Assembly (NCBI GenBank): GCA_035771165.1
Contig: JAWNZC010000091.1
Span: 2,228,501-2,292,500, forward strand
Source of the DNA: Paragorgia papillata
Lineage: Eukaryota > Cnidaria > Anthozoa > Scleralcyonacea > Coralliidae
Length of the DNA stretch: 64,000 bases
Direction: 5' to 3'
Below, in pieces: positions 21,656-33,307 of this stretch. Every line of letters starts with the position of its first letter. Positions within the stretch are counted from its first letter, which is position 1. The notes beneath the pieces were generated by a model that saw nothing but the letters and a program-made list of their open reading frames with translations, searched no databases and was not told the origin of the DNA. The position numbers were made by a program, and so were the translations under genes.

Positions 21656-22793
21656 CACGCGAGGCTAACGCGGGATTATTATCCCATGATGACGCGGGAA
21701 CCCGGTGACACGTTTATTTTCGAATTGGAAGTTCGTTGGAGATGGTTTGCCATTTTATAGCTTTCGGGATTTGTAATATTGCTTCTGTTTTGTAAATGGT
21801 TCTTCGCTAGACGTATACAGACGATGGATGCGATCACATTATTGAAGGTATGTCATAGATTCTTTAATCAGCAAGTTTGTATACTGATTTGTATGTATTT
21901 ATACATGTAAATTTGAAATAGTCCGCATATACTGTATCCTTCATTTATTTATTCGCTACGGAATAGAAATGTTCTTACAAACGATTTGCGGTTTGATTCT
22001 TACAAAATGTGTTTATTTTCGTAGTTTATAAGTATTACAATTAAAGGATTTATGGTTTGTTTTGGGAATCGACAAATTGTTTTGTGTTGATCAACAATGG
22101 CGGCAATTTTGAATACATATGCTCAGCAATAGTCAGCATTGCTCAGCATATAATATTAATTGGAATACATACCCTCTGCATATTCATTTACTAAAAGTCG
22201 ATCATTTGAATCCCTTTTTGGTGTATACAAATTTATGTTTCAATATTTAATTTAAGAAAAAGGCTTTATTGTGCTACGCCAAACTTGCATGTACATGTAC
22301 AGTATGCTATTATATAAACCAGACAACAAAGAATATTAAACATGTTTCCTTTTAGTTTGCTGATGTTCAGAGTTAATTAAACAAATGTTCAGCAGTTAAT
22401 GCATGGTATTATTGAAAGTTAAAAATAAGGGTTTTCTTCTGATATATTTGTATTGTTATTTAAGCACTTGCCTGATACAGGCTACAGTGCAATTACATGC
22501 AAGGTTAAACAATCTTTAAAAAGTTCTTCCAGTAGCTAATCAAGTCACATGGTTTGCGCGAAGCTTCAGCTAGTGCCAGGCTAAACTTACTATAAATATT
22601 TCATTTTGAAATGTATTGGTGCAAACCTGATTTTCCATTTGATCAGTGTTTTACGGTAAGAAGGGGATACACAGTGTGTGTGTTTGGCTGTATACTAACA
22701 TCAAAATCTTTGTCTTAGTTTATTAAAGGACTATAAAGAACAAAAACATATACCGTAGACTGGAAATGATGGTAGTACTGGAACCTAATTCAT
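21656..22793. other. no gene recognised
   Basis: AT-rich single-copy-looking sequence containing GCTCAGCA words near 22120-22150. No exon with convincing splice sites seen. Confidence 0.4.
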
Positions 22794-23282
22794 GACAGAA
22801 CAAAACAAAACAAATAAAGACAACATTATTCTTTAATAAGATGTCAACAGTCAACTTATTTATTGGTTAGTATCTAATTAAAAGTTTTATTTCTTAACAG
22901 TTCTGTAGTTATCACATTCATGCACACATTTACAAATGATGGTTCAAAATTGAAGCTTTCAACTGTTTTGAATTATAATGAAAAATTGTTAAAAAATTAT
23001 AGTGTCAGTCTATTAGTGCAATAGTTTTCATACTAAAACTTTAATCAATTAAGGCCATTATTTGTTGCATATTAGTTTCTCATCCCCTATCTGATGCCTA
23101 AAATGGCCCAACTGAAAGTTATTATTAATTAACACAAACATGAGGAAACCTGGGCTTGGAAATCATAAAGGATCCTGGGCATCATTTGGTGTGCTCATGT
23201 TTTTTTTGATACATGTGCATGTCTTATGGCTATATTTTTAACGTACTGCGGTTAGTTCTGTTTTTCAATGCACAGCCTCTAC

Positions 23283-23845
23283 CCTGGTGAAAATCCTTTC
23301 AGGATCCTGCAATATCTTACAGGATCCTTCAAGGTCCTGTTAGGATCCTGCTTGTTATGAAATCCTGTAAGGATCCTGCAGGACCCTGACAGGATCCTGA
23401 TTGTTACAGGATCCTGGTAGGAACCTGTAAGGATCCTGACTGCAACATTTAAGGTCCCATTAGGATCCTGCTTGTTATGAAATCCTGTAAGGATCCTGCA
23501 GGACCCTGACAGGATCCTGATTGTTACAGGATCCTGATAGGAACCTGTAAGGATCCTGACTGCAACATTTAAGTTCCTGTCAGGATCCTGCTTGTTATGA
23601 AATCGTGTAAGGATCCTGCTGGATCTTGCATGGATCCTGATTGTTACAGGATCCTGGTAGGAACCTGTAAGGATCCTGACTGTAACAGAATCTAGTAAAA
23701 ATCCTATCAGGATCCTTCAAGTTCTGGTCAGGATCCTGGCTGTTATGAAATCATATAAAGATCCTGCAGGATCTTGATTGTTACAGGATCCTAGTTTAAG
23801 GAACCTGTAAGGATCCTGACGGTAACAGGATCCCAATAAGATTGA
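23283..23845. repeat. array of AGGATCCT palindromic words
   Basis: More than 20 copies of (C)AGGATCCT(G) at variable spacing, inside a higher-order unit of about 120 bp that starts GATCCTGCTTGTTATGAAAT (23344, 23464, 23584 and a longer fourth). Confidence 0.9.
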
Positions 23846-24742
23846 GGGTTTATTAAACAGGACCTTGAATTACAATGATCGGAGTCAAAATTTAAAATTT
23901 AAATATTCTAGATTATTCATGCACCCAGACCCTTCAAATAATTACTAAATGTATGTTATGTTAGCATCAGATGCTGAATCATAATAAGATCCTATCAGGA
24001 TTTTTGCTTACTTAAAAATAATAACAGACTATTATTCTAGCCATGTCACTCAAATTATTAACATCAACCAGTATGTGGCAATTTTATTTTGTCACTCCCT
24101 AAACTACATGTACTACCTTGTAATGGTCTTCACTCTTTAGATAATATGTAAAGTTGCAAAACTGATGAGAATTAATAATAATGGTTCTGTCTGTGATCAA
24201 CTACCTGACAAAATACTACACTTTTTGCATTTAGGTTGAATAAGGTTCTCTGGTCTTTCATTAAGAATAAGGGATCAGGAATATGTCCCTAAGTCCCAGT
24301 AATTATTGCCCGATAATAGTTCTGCCACCAATACACCAAGTAAGATAATTATTTGCATTCACCCCATCTCATTTTGTTCAAATAATTATATTTAATTATT
24401 AAATAAAAATTTATTATGTCTTGTGTGCCATCAGACCATACTCCAAAGTCACAGATACATGATCGTACAGGGACCGTAAAATAATAATTTAAGTGGAAAA
24501 AATCTGCATCAATCAACAATAGTACAGTATAGGGTAGGATAATAGACTGGTATAGGGTTGGAAATTTTGCAACAGTTAATAATACAAGGTGAAATAGTTA
24601 GTTTTGAAAAAACTATATTAAAATGCAAAATATTACATTTTATGATCACACAGGCCTGAAAGAGAAGATGGACCAGGTGGTGAATACCAACATTTAATGA
24701 TCACACAATGCAGTAATGTACAGTATATAAACAGTCATAAAT
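23846..24742. other. 3' flank of TNP2-like gene, no gene seen
   Basis: AT-rich, scattered single AGGATCCT-like words near 23990. Downstream of the minus-strand transposase stop. Nothing else recognised. Confidence 0.4.
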
Positions 24743-26608
24743 TCATGACAGGCTGTCAACGAACGGTTCATGAGCAGCGACAGTGACAACAAATCCTGAC
24801 AATCCAGTTTGTTGCGATTCTACAAGTATGCATTTTTTTAAAATGTCCACACATGGGATCACCTTGACTTCAGCAGTTTCTTTTACAGCAACAAATTTCT
24901 GTCCAATAATATTTTGTTGGACCAGTTCCAAAATAACTGGATCAGTAGGAGGTACCACTGGAAAAATAGTAATATCAGGGCACAAATAGATACGAATTAT
25001 TGCATAATTGCCCTGACTAGCAACATAATAGAGAACAGTACCATAATGTAGTTCACCAGCTTCTTCAAACTGAACCAGGTAGCTGCAGGAGCCTCCTTTT
25101 CTGGAATATGACAGGCTGTGGTAAACTTCACTATTTTTTACAATTCTGTGGGAAACAGTCAATCCATTTGAATTGGCATCTTCGTTACAAAGTCCATCTT
25201 TTTCCACAATTTTCTGGAAAATATCTTGTGGTATTTGTTGGGACTTTAGTGGAAGAAAGAATTTCACATGTGGTGAAACTTCTACAAAATTTTTAAGCTT
25301 TTTAGGTTCTATGAACTGCATAGCCAGCTGCACTGCCCTTGGTGGCTCTCCTGTAATTTCTTTACTTACAAAATACTGAATATTTTGGACGGTGGTTGTA
25401 TTTTCAATGATTTGATGAATCATTCCTCGGGTGCCATGGAATTGTCTTTTGAGGAATGAAATCATTGCCTCAAATACAAACCCTGAATGCAAAATGAGAG
25501 GACCATGTTTCTTAACCTGTTCTGGCAAATGTGTTAAACCATGAACAGTATAGGTATCTTCTGTGTTACCATGAATAGATGATTGGAGCCGGTGATACGT
25601 ATCAAGCATAATTTGAGATAACTCTATGTCTCTTTGACTAATACTATCACCGTTTAGAAGCTGCATAGCTGAGACAAATAATGCAAAATGGTAGAACTCT
25701 GGTGGTGGCAAATAATCTCTTAACAAAGGTAGAGAAATGTATAAAAGGAAAACATGCAATTCACTGGCTTTCCACTTCACCATTTCTTCCAAAGGACGAG
25801 GTTTTCTATGAAAACTATGAGGAACTTTGGTCTTAAGTAGTCTAAAACTAAGGTCAGCTACATTGGCTGATCCAACAGCGGCTGGTGAAAGGAATAACTT
25901 TGTGAGCCGTCGCTTCGTTTCTCCTTCAAGAGCAAGGTGCATGTAGCATAACAAGGCCTGATATGGGATTTTGACAATCTCCTGAGCTGGGGATTTTCCC
26001 TTAAAACCAAAGGTAGTTACTCCAGTTCTTTCTGCAATTTGTGCATGAAGAATTGAGTCAGTACAGTTTCTGTGTGGTGAAGGGTTTGGATTAAAAGGAT
26101 AAATTCGAGTTGATCGTGAACCTTCAAGTATTTTCCCTGGGTGCAAGCACACTGAACATCCAAAACTGCCATTAAATTGTTTCATGTTCAATGAAATTGC
26201 CTTTCCGGGTAAATCTGCAAGATGTCCCTGAATTTGAAGAAAGAATCTGACACTTACTTGATTGATAGACACATCAAAAACCATTTTGTAGTTCCTTAAT
26301 TTCCTCCACAAAATATTTCTGAAATATCTTCATATTAGGATGCTTTGGTTTACCATATGATAATGCAGCCAAAAGAACATTTTTGTAGGAGTAACGCAAA
26401 TGAGGGGGGAGATTGACAACAAAGCACATGATAGGCCATATATTCAGTGATTTGGATTTAACAACAGCAGCACCATCTGTATGCCAGACAATGGAAACTT
26501 GATTGCCCGTGTTTGGTCCTGAAGAAAATATTGCACCATCTTTAATATCAGTTATACATCCATTTTGTTGTGAATTATTTTTATACTTTTCAATATCTTC
26601 ATGGTGCT
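24743..26608 (-). pseudogene. TNP2-like (CACTA/EnSpm) transposase, single frameshift
   Basis: Two minus-strand ORFs form one protein of about 620 residues. The upstream part has WHTDGAAVVKSKS and WPIMCFVVNLPPHLR; the downstream part has LPGKA, GCSVCLHPG, then HLPEQVKKHGPLILHSGFVF, EAMISFLKR and HGTR, the pattern of TNP2 transposases with the DUF4218-like region, and a C-terminal domain. The frames are separated by one base in the A5 (minus strand T5) run at 26276-26280: the upstream ORF ends LQNGF at once while the other frame continues DVSINQ. The first visible exon appears to begin at an acceptor (TTATTAG) at 26609-26610, so a 5' exon is missing. The enzyme would cut and join a DNA transposon. 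The frameshift may be a real mutation or a homopolymer sequencing error; the long second frame is otherwise intact. Confidence 0.75.
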
Positions 26609-26639
26609 CTAATAAATTACAATAAAACAAACCATTATG

Positions 26640-27204
26640 AGTAATTTAAGTGCTGAGAAATTATTTAAATAAATTATTGGTAAATTCAATTGCAAAAGTA
26701 GGGCACTTGATTATCCGCTGGATAGTTGGGGTGCTTTCTAATTTACAAGGTCAAATGCACTGGTCGTGATCAGTCTGGCCATGCAGAATGGACTTGCTTT
26801 TGATTAGGACAAAATTTTCCAGTTTGAAAATTTCATTGTTCCCAACAGTGAAATATTATTGTGGTCCATTTTACCGGACCGGCCGGTCTAATCATGTAAA
26901 TGAAAAGCTCCCTCGGTTAGGTAAGTCACAGACCAATGGATAAAAAGTGTCCATCCTATGGACTTGACAGTGAATTCAGATCCATTGGACTTATCCACCG
27001 AATAAACTATCTAGGGCTTGAAATACAAGTGTTCCCTTGGATTATTTTAGTTGGATTTTTATGTAAATCTGTTGCTTTTTTCAAGTATTCTCTCTCAAAA
27101 AAAGGGCATGACAAAGCATCTGATGGCATAAACTGCAGTCCTTTTCTTTTATTTGAGTGACCAGTAATTTTTAATACTTAAAAGATGGAATTTGTATAGG
27201 TAAT
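26640..27204. other. no gene recognised
   Basis: 5' side of the TNP2-like gene. Contains ACCGGACCGGCCGGT at 26873, a small palindrome. No upstream exon could be identified. Confidence 0.4.
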
Positions 27205-27345
27205 CGTCGAGGAAAATTAGGGTTTAATTTCACGCGTGTTTTCAAAATGTTACAAAATTGCCCGAATCCCGAAGCAATGAGGGTAATTTGTAAGATTTTT
27301 AAAACACGAGTGAAATTAAACCTTAATTTTACAAGAACTCATGCG
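27205..27345. repeat. 140-bp inverted repeat
   Basis: AAAATTAGGGTTTAATTTCA and TGAAATTAAACCTTAATTTT face each other, with GAGGGTAATTTGTAA and TTACAAAATTGCCC inside. MITE-like, no ORF. Confidence 0.75.
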
Positions 27346-27734
27346 ATTATGTGTTTAATAATATAGTGGGCAAAATTATTCAAGAGCTACCTGTATGTTA
27401 TGTCCAGAAAATGTCAAAATACATGTACCTTATCACGGTCGGTGCTTGACAACATTCCAATTTTCCTCACTCTATCACTGTGCCTGTTGCTTTCTTTTTG
27501 TAAACCCAGGCAAAAGTTCGTAAATTTTCTAGTGTATTCATTTTCACTAATAGTTTACACTCCTTCAATAGTTTACATTTGTTCAAAGTAAACAGAAAAG
27601 CATTTTCAGACCGAAAACCTTGCAGATTTGTCGACCAATCACATGCAAGTACTGCTGATCAAGGAACCAATAAAATGCAAGTAATTTTGCCCTGAATTAC
27701 TAAAAAATGCCCTCTTCATTAGCCAATCTTATTA

Positions 27735-28160
27735 TATAAAACAGTGTTTTATTGATTTTTCCATCACTAATAAAAGTGATAATCTCACATGTGTCATTAT
27801 TTATGATAATTTATTTCTCGTGTTGAACAGGATATCTCACTCATTCGCTTCGCTCACTTGTGAGATATCCTGGTCAACATTCGAAATAAATTTCATATTT
27901 CCAAGCATTCATGTATTATTATTTAATAATTATTCACTGAGCCTGACGCGAATAATTGTTTTAGTATAAATACACATTTTGGTACTCTTAGGAACAACAT
28001 TTTCTTTAAAATTGTTAATTTCCTCGTCTGTCGCATTGACAACTTGGTTGGTGGCCATTTTAAATAAGCGCTGTAGGTGATTATCGAGAATTAATCCGAA
28101 GTAGCTCGACCAATTAGCGTGCGTGATTTTCTATAATCACCTGTGTATTCATACTAATCT
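27735..28160. repeat. dispersed repeat, second copy of 13.3-13.8 kb
   Basis: Shares several 20-bp blocks with 13315-13810 and holds a hairpin GGATATCTCACTC/GTGAGATATCC at 27830-27870. Confidence 0.8.
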
Positions 28161-28219
28161 CTATTATTCAAGTAATTTTGCCCTGTATATTATTTATAGT
28201 CTTGAATATGTCAAGAGAA

Positions 28220-28919
28220 ATAAACTGGCTGGAAGTATAATTTAAGATTTCGTAGGTGTCATAAATTCACATACCTTTTATAATTCTAGTTAACTGTGGT
28301 TTTAAATGGTTTATGTAAAACGTTTGCAACGTAAGTATAGTAAATGGTATAGTAAGACTCTTTACAATTTTCCCATATCTGTCTTAGTTTTCGAAATATT
28401 TTGGCCAAAATTCCGCCATTTTGTAGATCGTGAAATATATGACAAAGAGCCGGACTAACTGTTTGTGCGTACCTTATTGATCTGTTTACATTCTTTCAAC
28501 CCATTTCAGCTCAAAAAAAAAAGTAGATGAAGAATTGGATGAACACGTTTCGTGAATCTAAATGATTCAATGTCTATTGATATGAATTTTCCCTTTTTTT
28601 TATATTTAATTTTTTCATATCAATAGACATTGAATCATTTAGATTCACGAAACGTGTTCATCCAATTCTTCATCTACTGTATTTTTGGGCTGAAATGGGT
28701 TGAAAGAATGTAAACAGATCAATAAGGTACGGACAAACAGTTAGTCACTCTTTGTCATATATTTCACGATCTACAAAATGGCGGACTGCACGCTGATTTT
28801 GGCCAAAATATTTCGAAAACTAAGACAGATATGGGAAAATTGTAAAGAGCCTTACTATACCATTTCACGAATTCTTTTAAATATGACAAACTTAAATTAT
28901 ACTTCCAATGTCCTTTAAG
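28220..28919. mobile_element. TTAA-type fold-back element C
   Basis: Arms of about 330 bp are inverted copies (TGGAAGTATAATTTAAG, GACAGATATGGGAAAATTGT, AATCATTTAGATTCACGAAA) around a short T-rich loop near 28600. The right end is GTCCTTTAA; the left end is degenerate. Related in layout to element D at 53.8 kb. Confidence 0.85.
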
Positions 28920-29568
28920 GTAAACCTGATAAGGTAAACCCCCCCTTTCACCCCCCGTTTATCGGAAATGCCCCCTCAAACACTTGATGAACATGCAAAT
29001 CGTAATACATATTGGTATCATAAATTCTCCGCTCGGGTGACAATACTCCCTCCAGCCTCTGGACTACAGTGCATGTCTAGATATCGCGTGTCGTATTACA
29101 TTTGGAAACGTGTGTTTTAAAACCATGTTTAAATATTTTCTATTTGTCCGAATTTAAATAAATTCTATATCAAAATGATCGCCTGAATTTGCCGAATCCG
29201 ACACTATAGGTTTTGTCTACTAAATATATTAGATCCGTTGTTTAATTTTCAGAAAAACGGCCTTGTTTACATTTATACTATTAATTAGCAAACCTTCGGC
29301 GCTTCCTGCACCGCAGCAGTTCATATAAGACCATAGATTCCATTTGTGAAAATCTATGTAATTATGCATTGCCATTGTCATGTAGTCTTGCTAGAGTACG
29401 CCCAGGCTACGCGAAGCTTTCAGAAATCAGTAGCCCGAGTGAACGCTTGGGCAGGCGTCTTGTCTTTTGCTAAAAAAGCAATTACTTCTATGAAAGTCGT
29501 TTGACCTTGATCTCTTGTGCTTTTATAAACATTCAGTTGTCCTTCAGCAGCGCATACATGCGAAGAAT
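28920..29568. other. no gene recognised
   Basis: Contains a CCCCCC-rich patch at 28935-28980 and the AGTAGCCCGAGTGAACGC transposon-end word at 29430. No gene seen. Confidence 0.45.
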
Positions 29569-29653
29569 AATAATTTCAGATGAAGTCGAATCACTGCTGT
29601 ACTTTTCTCTACAGCAGTGATTCGACTTCATTTGAAATTCTTCTTCTTCTTGT
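29569..29653. repeat. perfect 20+ bp hairpin
   Basis: ATGAAGTCGAATCACTGCTG and CAGCAGTGATTCGACTTCAT are separated by about 12 nt; outer arms GAAGAATAATAATTTCA and TGAAATTCTTCTTC continue the stem. Confidence 0.9.
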
Positions 29654-30441
29654 GCTTTTGTTTCCTTATTACATGAATTTTATAACACAAGGACTTTCAA
29701 AGAGAGTAATTTTAAAGAATTGAAACCATAACAAAGCTTCAACAATGAACACGCTGCGGTTCAAGTGTTTGTTTAGAACTGAAAATTTGGTTACCATGAC
29801 AGCGTGACGTCACACTTTAGTACTCTATTCTGACGAATTGAGAGCGCTTTACCGAAATGACCCTGCAAACCTTAATGAAGACCTTAAAGTGCATATACGA
29901 GAATTTTCATTTTTTTCCCTAAAAATCGGCCGTATTGAGACGATTCTAACGATATATAACACTCCTTCAACGGATGAAAACTGCCCGAGATATTTTTTTC
30001 CAAACACGAGTTTTTCAAAACTTGGCCGGGAGAAAAGAGTCTGAGTACGAGTATGCTTGATGACGTCAAATCGGGACAAGCTGTAATTTCGACTACAGTT
30101 GTTTACTTTACAATTGCGGACAAAATAACCTTCGCGGTGTGTTTTATTCGAGTGTTTCAACAAACCAGTTAATGGCATAAACTCAGAGAATGGTATAACA
30201 CTTCACAGGAAGGCTTACACTAAAGGTTTAAGATTGGAGGCAAGAGAAAGACGCCAACTTTGCGTTGTTAACTTGTTAAGCGCAAACGCACACAAAGTGT
30301 AACTTACACTTAGCCAGTACGTCGGTTTCGCTGGAAGAGTAGTTTTCCAGTACAAGATAAGCTCTATATCTCGTGTATAGAAATGGATGGTATTAGAGTA
30401 ACGTTCTACCCACCCGCATCTGCTCCACACGACCACCAAAA

Positions 30442-30788
30442 GGGGCTGGTTATATGAGAGGCGAGTCAGCCCGGTAAGCGGGATGGCCCAGTAAGCGATA
30501 TCTCACTGTAGTTATTTTCCTGTTAAAAATTCCTCTGCGTTTATATGGCCAAACGGGGATAGCCCGGTGAGCGAGATAATTTCTGGCTCGCGTTTATATG
30601 AACGAATTTCATCCCGCCTACCGGGATCAGGGATGATTTTAGTCAACACAATAGATGGCGTCGGCATCCGTTTGAAAAATCATCCGGGTAACCGAGATCT
30701 CGCCTCTTTCAATCTACTCTTTCAAGTGAGATCTCGCTAACTGGGCTAGCCGCTACCGAGCTGACTCGCCTCTCATATAAACAGCCCC
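30442..30788. mobile_element. nested MITE in element E
   Basis: GGGGCTGGTTATATGAGAGG at the left and the complementary CCTCTCATATAAACAGCCCC at the right, with GCGAGTCAGCCCGGTAAGC words related in style to the 17.1-kb element. Confidence 0.82.
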
Positions 30789-31467
30789 CAAGAAGCGCTT
30801 TAAGGGCGAGCGATCCGAGTCACACAGTGAGAAATCAACAAACCCGTTGTATATTGTAATTTAATGCATTTTTCTCCACAAATATGGACCCTCGGTATAA
30901 CTTTTTAGATATTTAGGACATACGAAAAAGAGTCAAATACCACTGAAAAATCACAATCTTCCATATACCCTTGAAATACATCTACTCTTGAATATTAAAT
31001 GAAAACAAAACAAAACAAGCAGTCTGATATCGTCCTGTCAAGTACCTTGTCAGCTGCATGTCTTCTCGCAGGAACCACTGATATTTTTCTCTTTACAGCT
31101 TTTACGTAAATCTGTTACAGCTGAGGATAATTGGGCCTTAAGCCCTTTATAACATATTCATCTCTAGCCTCATCCATAGGCAACTCTGTATTTATCTCCG
31201 TTTCTGTAATTTCCAGAGTCTGTTTATGTTTTAGCTAATTTGCGGTCTGACAGGACCGACAGGCAAAACACTTTTGCCATTGATAAATTATAATATTTAT
31301 TGGCATATCAGGAATACAATTTTAATGATCTTCCAAACTGTAGCTTTATTATATAGATACGAATACGCAGAAAACCCTAATCATACCAACCACAGTAAAT
31401 AGCTGTAAAGTTCGAGAAAAAAGTCGGTGGTTCATGTATAAACGCGAGAATTAAGGCAGCTGACAAG

Positions 31468-31737
31468 ATGTTCGACGTAACGACATATGCTTGTTTTGTT
31501 TTCATTATATTTTCATGCTCGATGTATTCAGATGATCTGCAAGGTTGTGGTTTCTCAGGAGCACTTCTTTCTAATTCTAAATATCTAAAAAAGTTATTTT
31601 ACCTGGAGTCCGTGTTTGTTAAAATAATTGAATCAAAACATGCAACGAGTTTGTTGATTATTGCTCATGTTGCGTTGAATCCTCTTGTCGCGTTCGACTC
31701 TCAATTCAAAGCTTTCCTTCGCGTTTGTCTCCAGTAA
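31468..31737 (+). CDS. candidate secreted-protein ORF or first exon, unknown
   Basis: The 89-residue ORF begins MFDVTTYACFVFIIFSCSMY, a plausible signal peptide, followed by SDDLQGCGFSG. A TATA-like TGTATAAACG lies about 30 bp upstream. It sits in the interior of element E. No homology recognised; the rest of the ORF is unremarkable and may be chance. Confidence 0.2.
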   Translation: MFDVTTYACFVFIIFSCSMYSDDLQGCGFSGALLSNSKYLKKLFYLESVFVKIIESKHATSLLIIAHVALNPLVAFDSQFKAFLRVCLQ

Positions 31738-32281
31738 ATATGGTGGGTAGAAGGTTTCTCTAATATATCAGCCCTTTTTAGCCACGGGATATAGGGCTTC
31801 TCTTGTCTTGAAAACAATGTTTTCGAAGAAACCATCTGGCCAGTTGAAATGCTTAGACCATACAGTGCGCCATACTGTATCTTTGCGTTCGCACTTAACA
31901 TCCTAACATTGGCATCATTCTATTGCTTCTGGTATTAAATCTTCATCGTGAAACTTTCCTATGAAGTATTGTACCGTTTTTAGGGTCTGGCTTGTTGAAA
32001 CATCCGAATACAACACACCGCGAAGGTATTTCGTCCTCAATTGTATACTAAACAACTGTAGTCGCAAATATAGCTTGTCCCGATTTGACGTCATCAGCCT
32101 TATTCGGACTCAGGCTCCTTTCTCCCGGCCATGTTTTGAAAAAACCTATTTTCGCCATGTTTAGAACCAAATATCTCGGGCAGTTTTCATCCGTTGAAGG
32201 AGAGTTATTATATCGTTAGAATCGTCTCAATACGGCCGATTTTTAGGAAAAAAAATGAAAATTCTCGTATATGCACTTTAA

Positions 32282-33126
32282 GAAAACTGTATTTGCATGT
32301 ATTCTTTAATATCAGGCAAAGCTAGACTCGACATTGTACCTAATTTTAGGATATATTTATGTGTTTGTGTATCCGACCTTGTTATTTAAACTATAAACTA
32401 ATACATTTTTGTTAGCTGGCTTTCAGGCATTTTTAGCTTTTATATTATAGTTAATTCTGAAAGCTAGAATCATTATAAATTTAGTTTAGTTTCTTTAATG
32501 TTTTAATAATTTGTTAATATGTTAAGCAGAAGAGGATACAAGTGAAGATTGTTGTTCTTGTTTTTCTGGAACTAAAATAACGGTAAAAAATGCACTGGCT
32601 TTTTCAATAAATCGTTATGCAATGTGACATTATAAGTTAATGCAATTTAATTAATTTAATTGGCAATTTACACATCGATGAACGAGGTGGAATGCGAATA
32701 GGTTGTAAACAAAAAACTTTATTATTTTAAGACTACATTAAAATACAAGAATTCATTTCAAACTGAATTCTCCGTTGTATACATAGGCACTTAACTATGC
32801 GTTTATCGTTTTGTAGCTAAAATGACCGCAACGTTTTATGGAATGAAACTAACAAAAAGGCGTTTGTTGGCAATGTCACAATTAGCTGGAAACAAAATAG
32901 TTTTCTTGGTGACCTTTCTCAGAAATACAAAATATTCAATTACGAAACGCCCCAGAAAGGACTTGTCCCAATGTATGTACAAGATGATTTTGACAGCCCT
33001 GCAGTAGCCTGCGAGCCGGCTCTCCTTTGGGGGATTCGGGAGAGGAGGAGAAGGAGAGCCTGCACCACTGATCTCGAAATAAAACTGGTTAAGTATCTAT
33101 TGTTTACAAAATGAAGCCGGAAGTCA
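32282..33126. other. no gene recognised
   Basis: AT-rich. A GAGCCGGCTCTCC word with flanking GCCTGC at 33008-33060 recurs inverted near 34425-34460. Confidence 0.4.
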
Positions 33127-33307
33127 CCCATTACTAAGGGACCAAGTGATGGTCTTTCTAGCGTATTCTGGCACCGATATAAACATTTTGTTGAATGAGA
33201 TGCTGAATTTTTTGAAAGAAAATATAGTTCAATATTCTTTTTTGGTACAGAAGACGTTTTAAGAAGACATAAAGACATTTTTCAGCATGTTTGGTCCCTT
33301 AGTAATG
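33127..33307. mobile_element. small element with 17-bp perfect inverted ends
   Basis: CATTACTAAGGGACCAA at the left and TTGGTCCCTTAGTAATG at the right enclose about 145 bp. No target duplication recognised. Confidence 0.65.

Larger units (their letters stand above)
20411..23280. repeat. segmental duplication B (20411-20890 and 22794-23280)
   Basis: GACAGAACAAAACAAATAAA through ATGCACAGCCTCTA is repeated about 2.39 kb downstream with over 95 percent identity by eye. The second copy runs into the AGGATCCT word array. Confidence 0.95.
29888..32277. mobile_element. 2.4-kb TTAA-flanked fold-back element E
   Basis: Arms of about 290-310 bp (29888-30178 and 31965-32277) are inverted copies: AGTGCATATACGAGAATTTT, ACGGATGAAAACTGCCCGAG, TCAAATCGGGACAAGCT. 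TTAA lies at both ends (29884-29887 and 32278-32281). The 1.8-kb interior holds a nested MITE and an ORF with a signal-peptide-like start; no transposase was recognised. Confidence 0.88.

Noticed and set aside
24783..25379. Plus-strand ORFs over the TNP2-like gene
   Set aside because: Shadows of the minus-strand coding frame.
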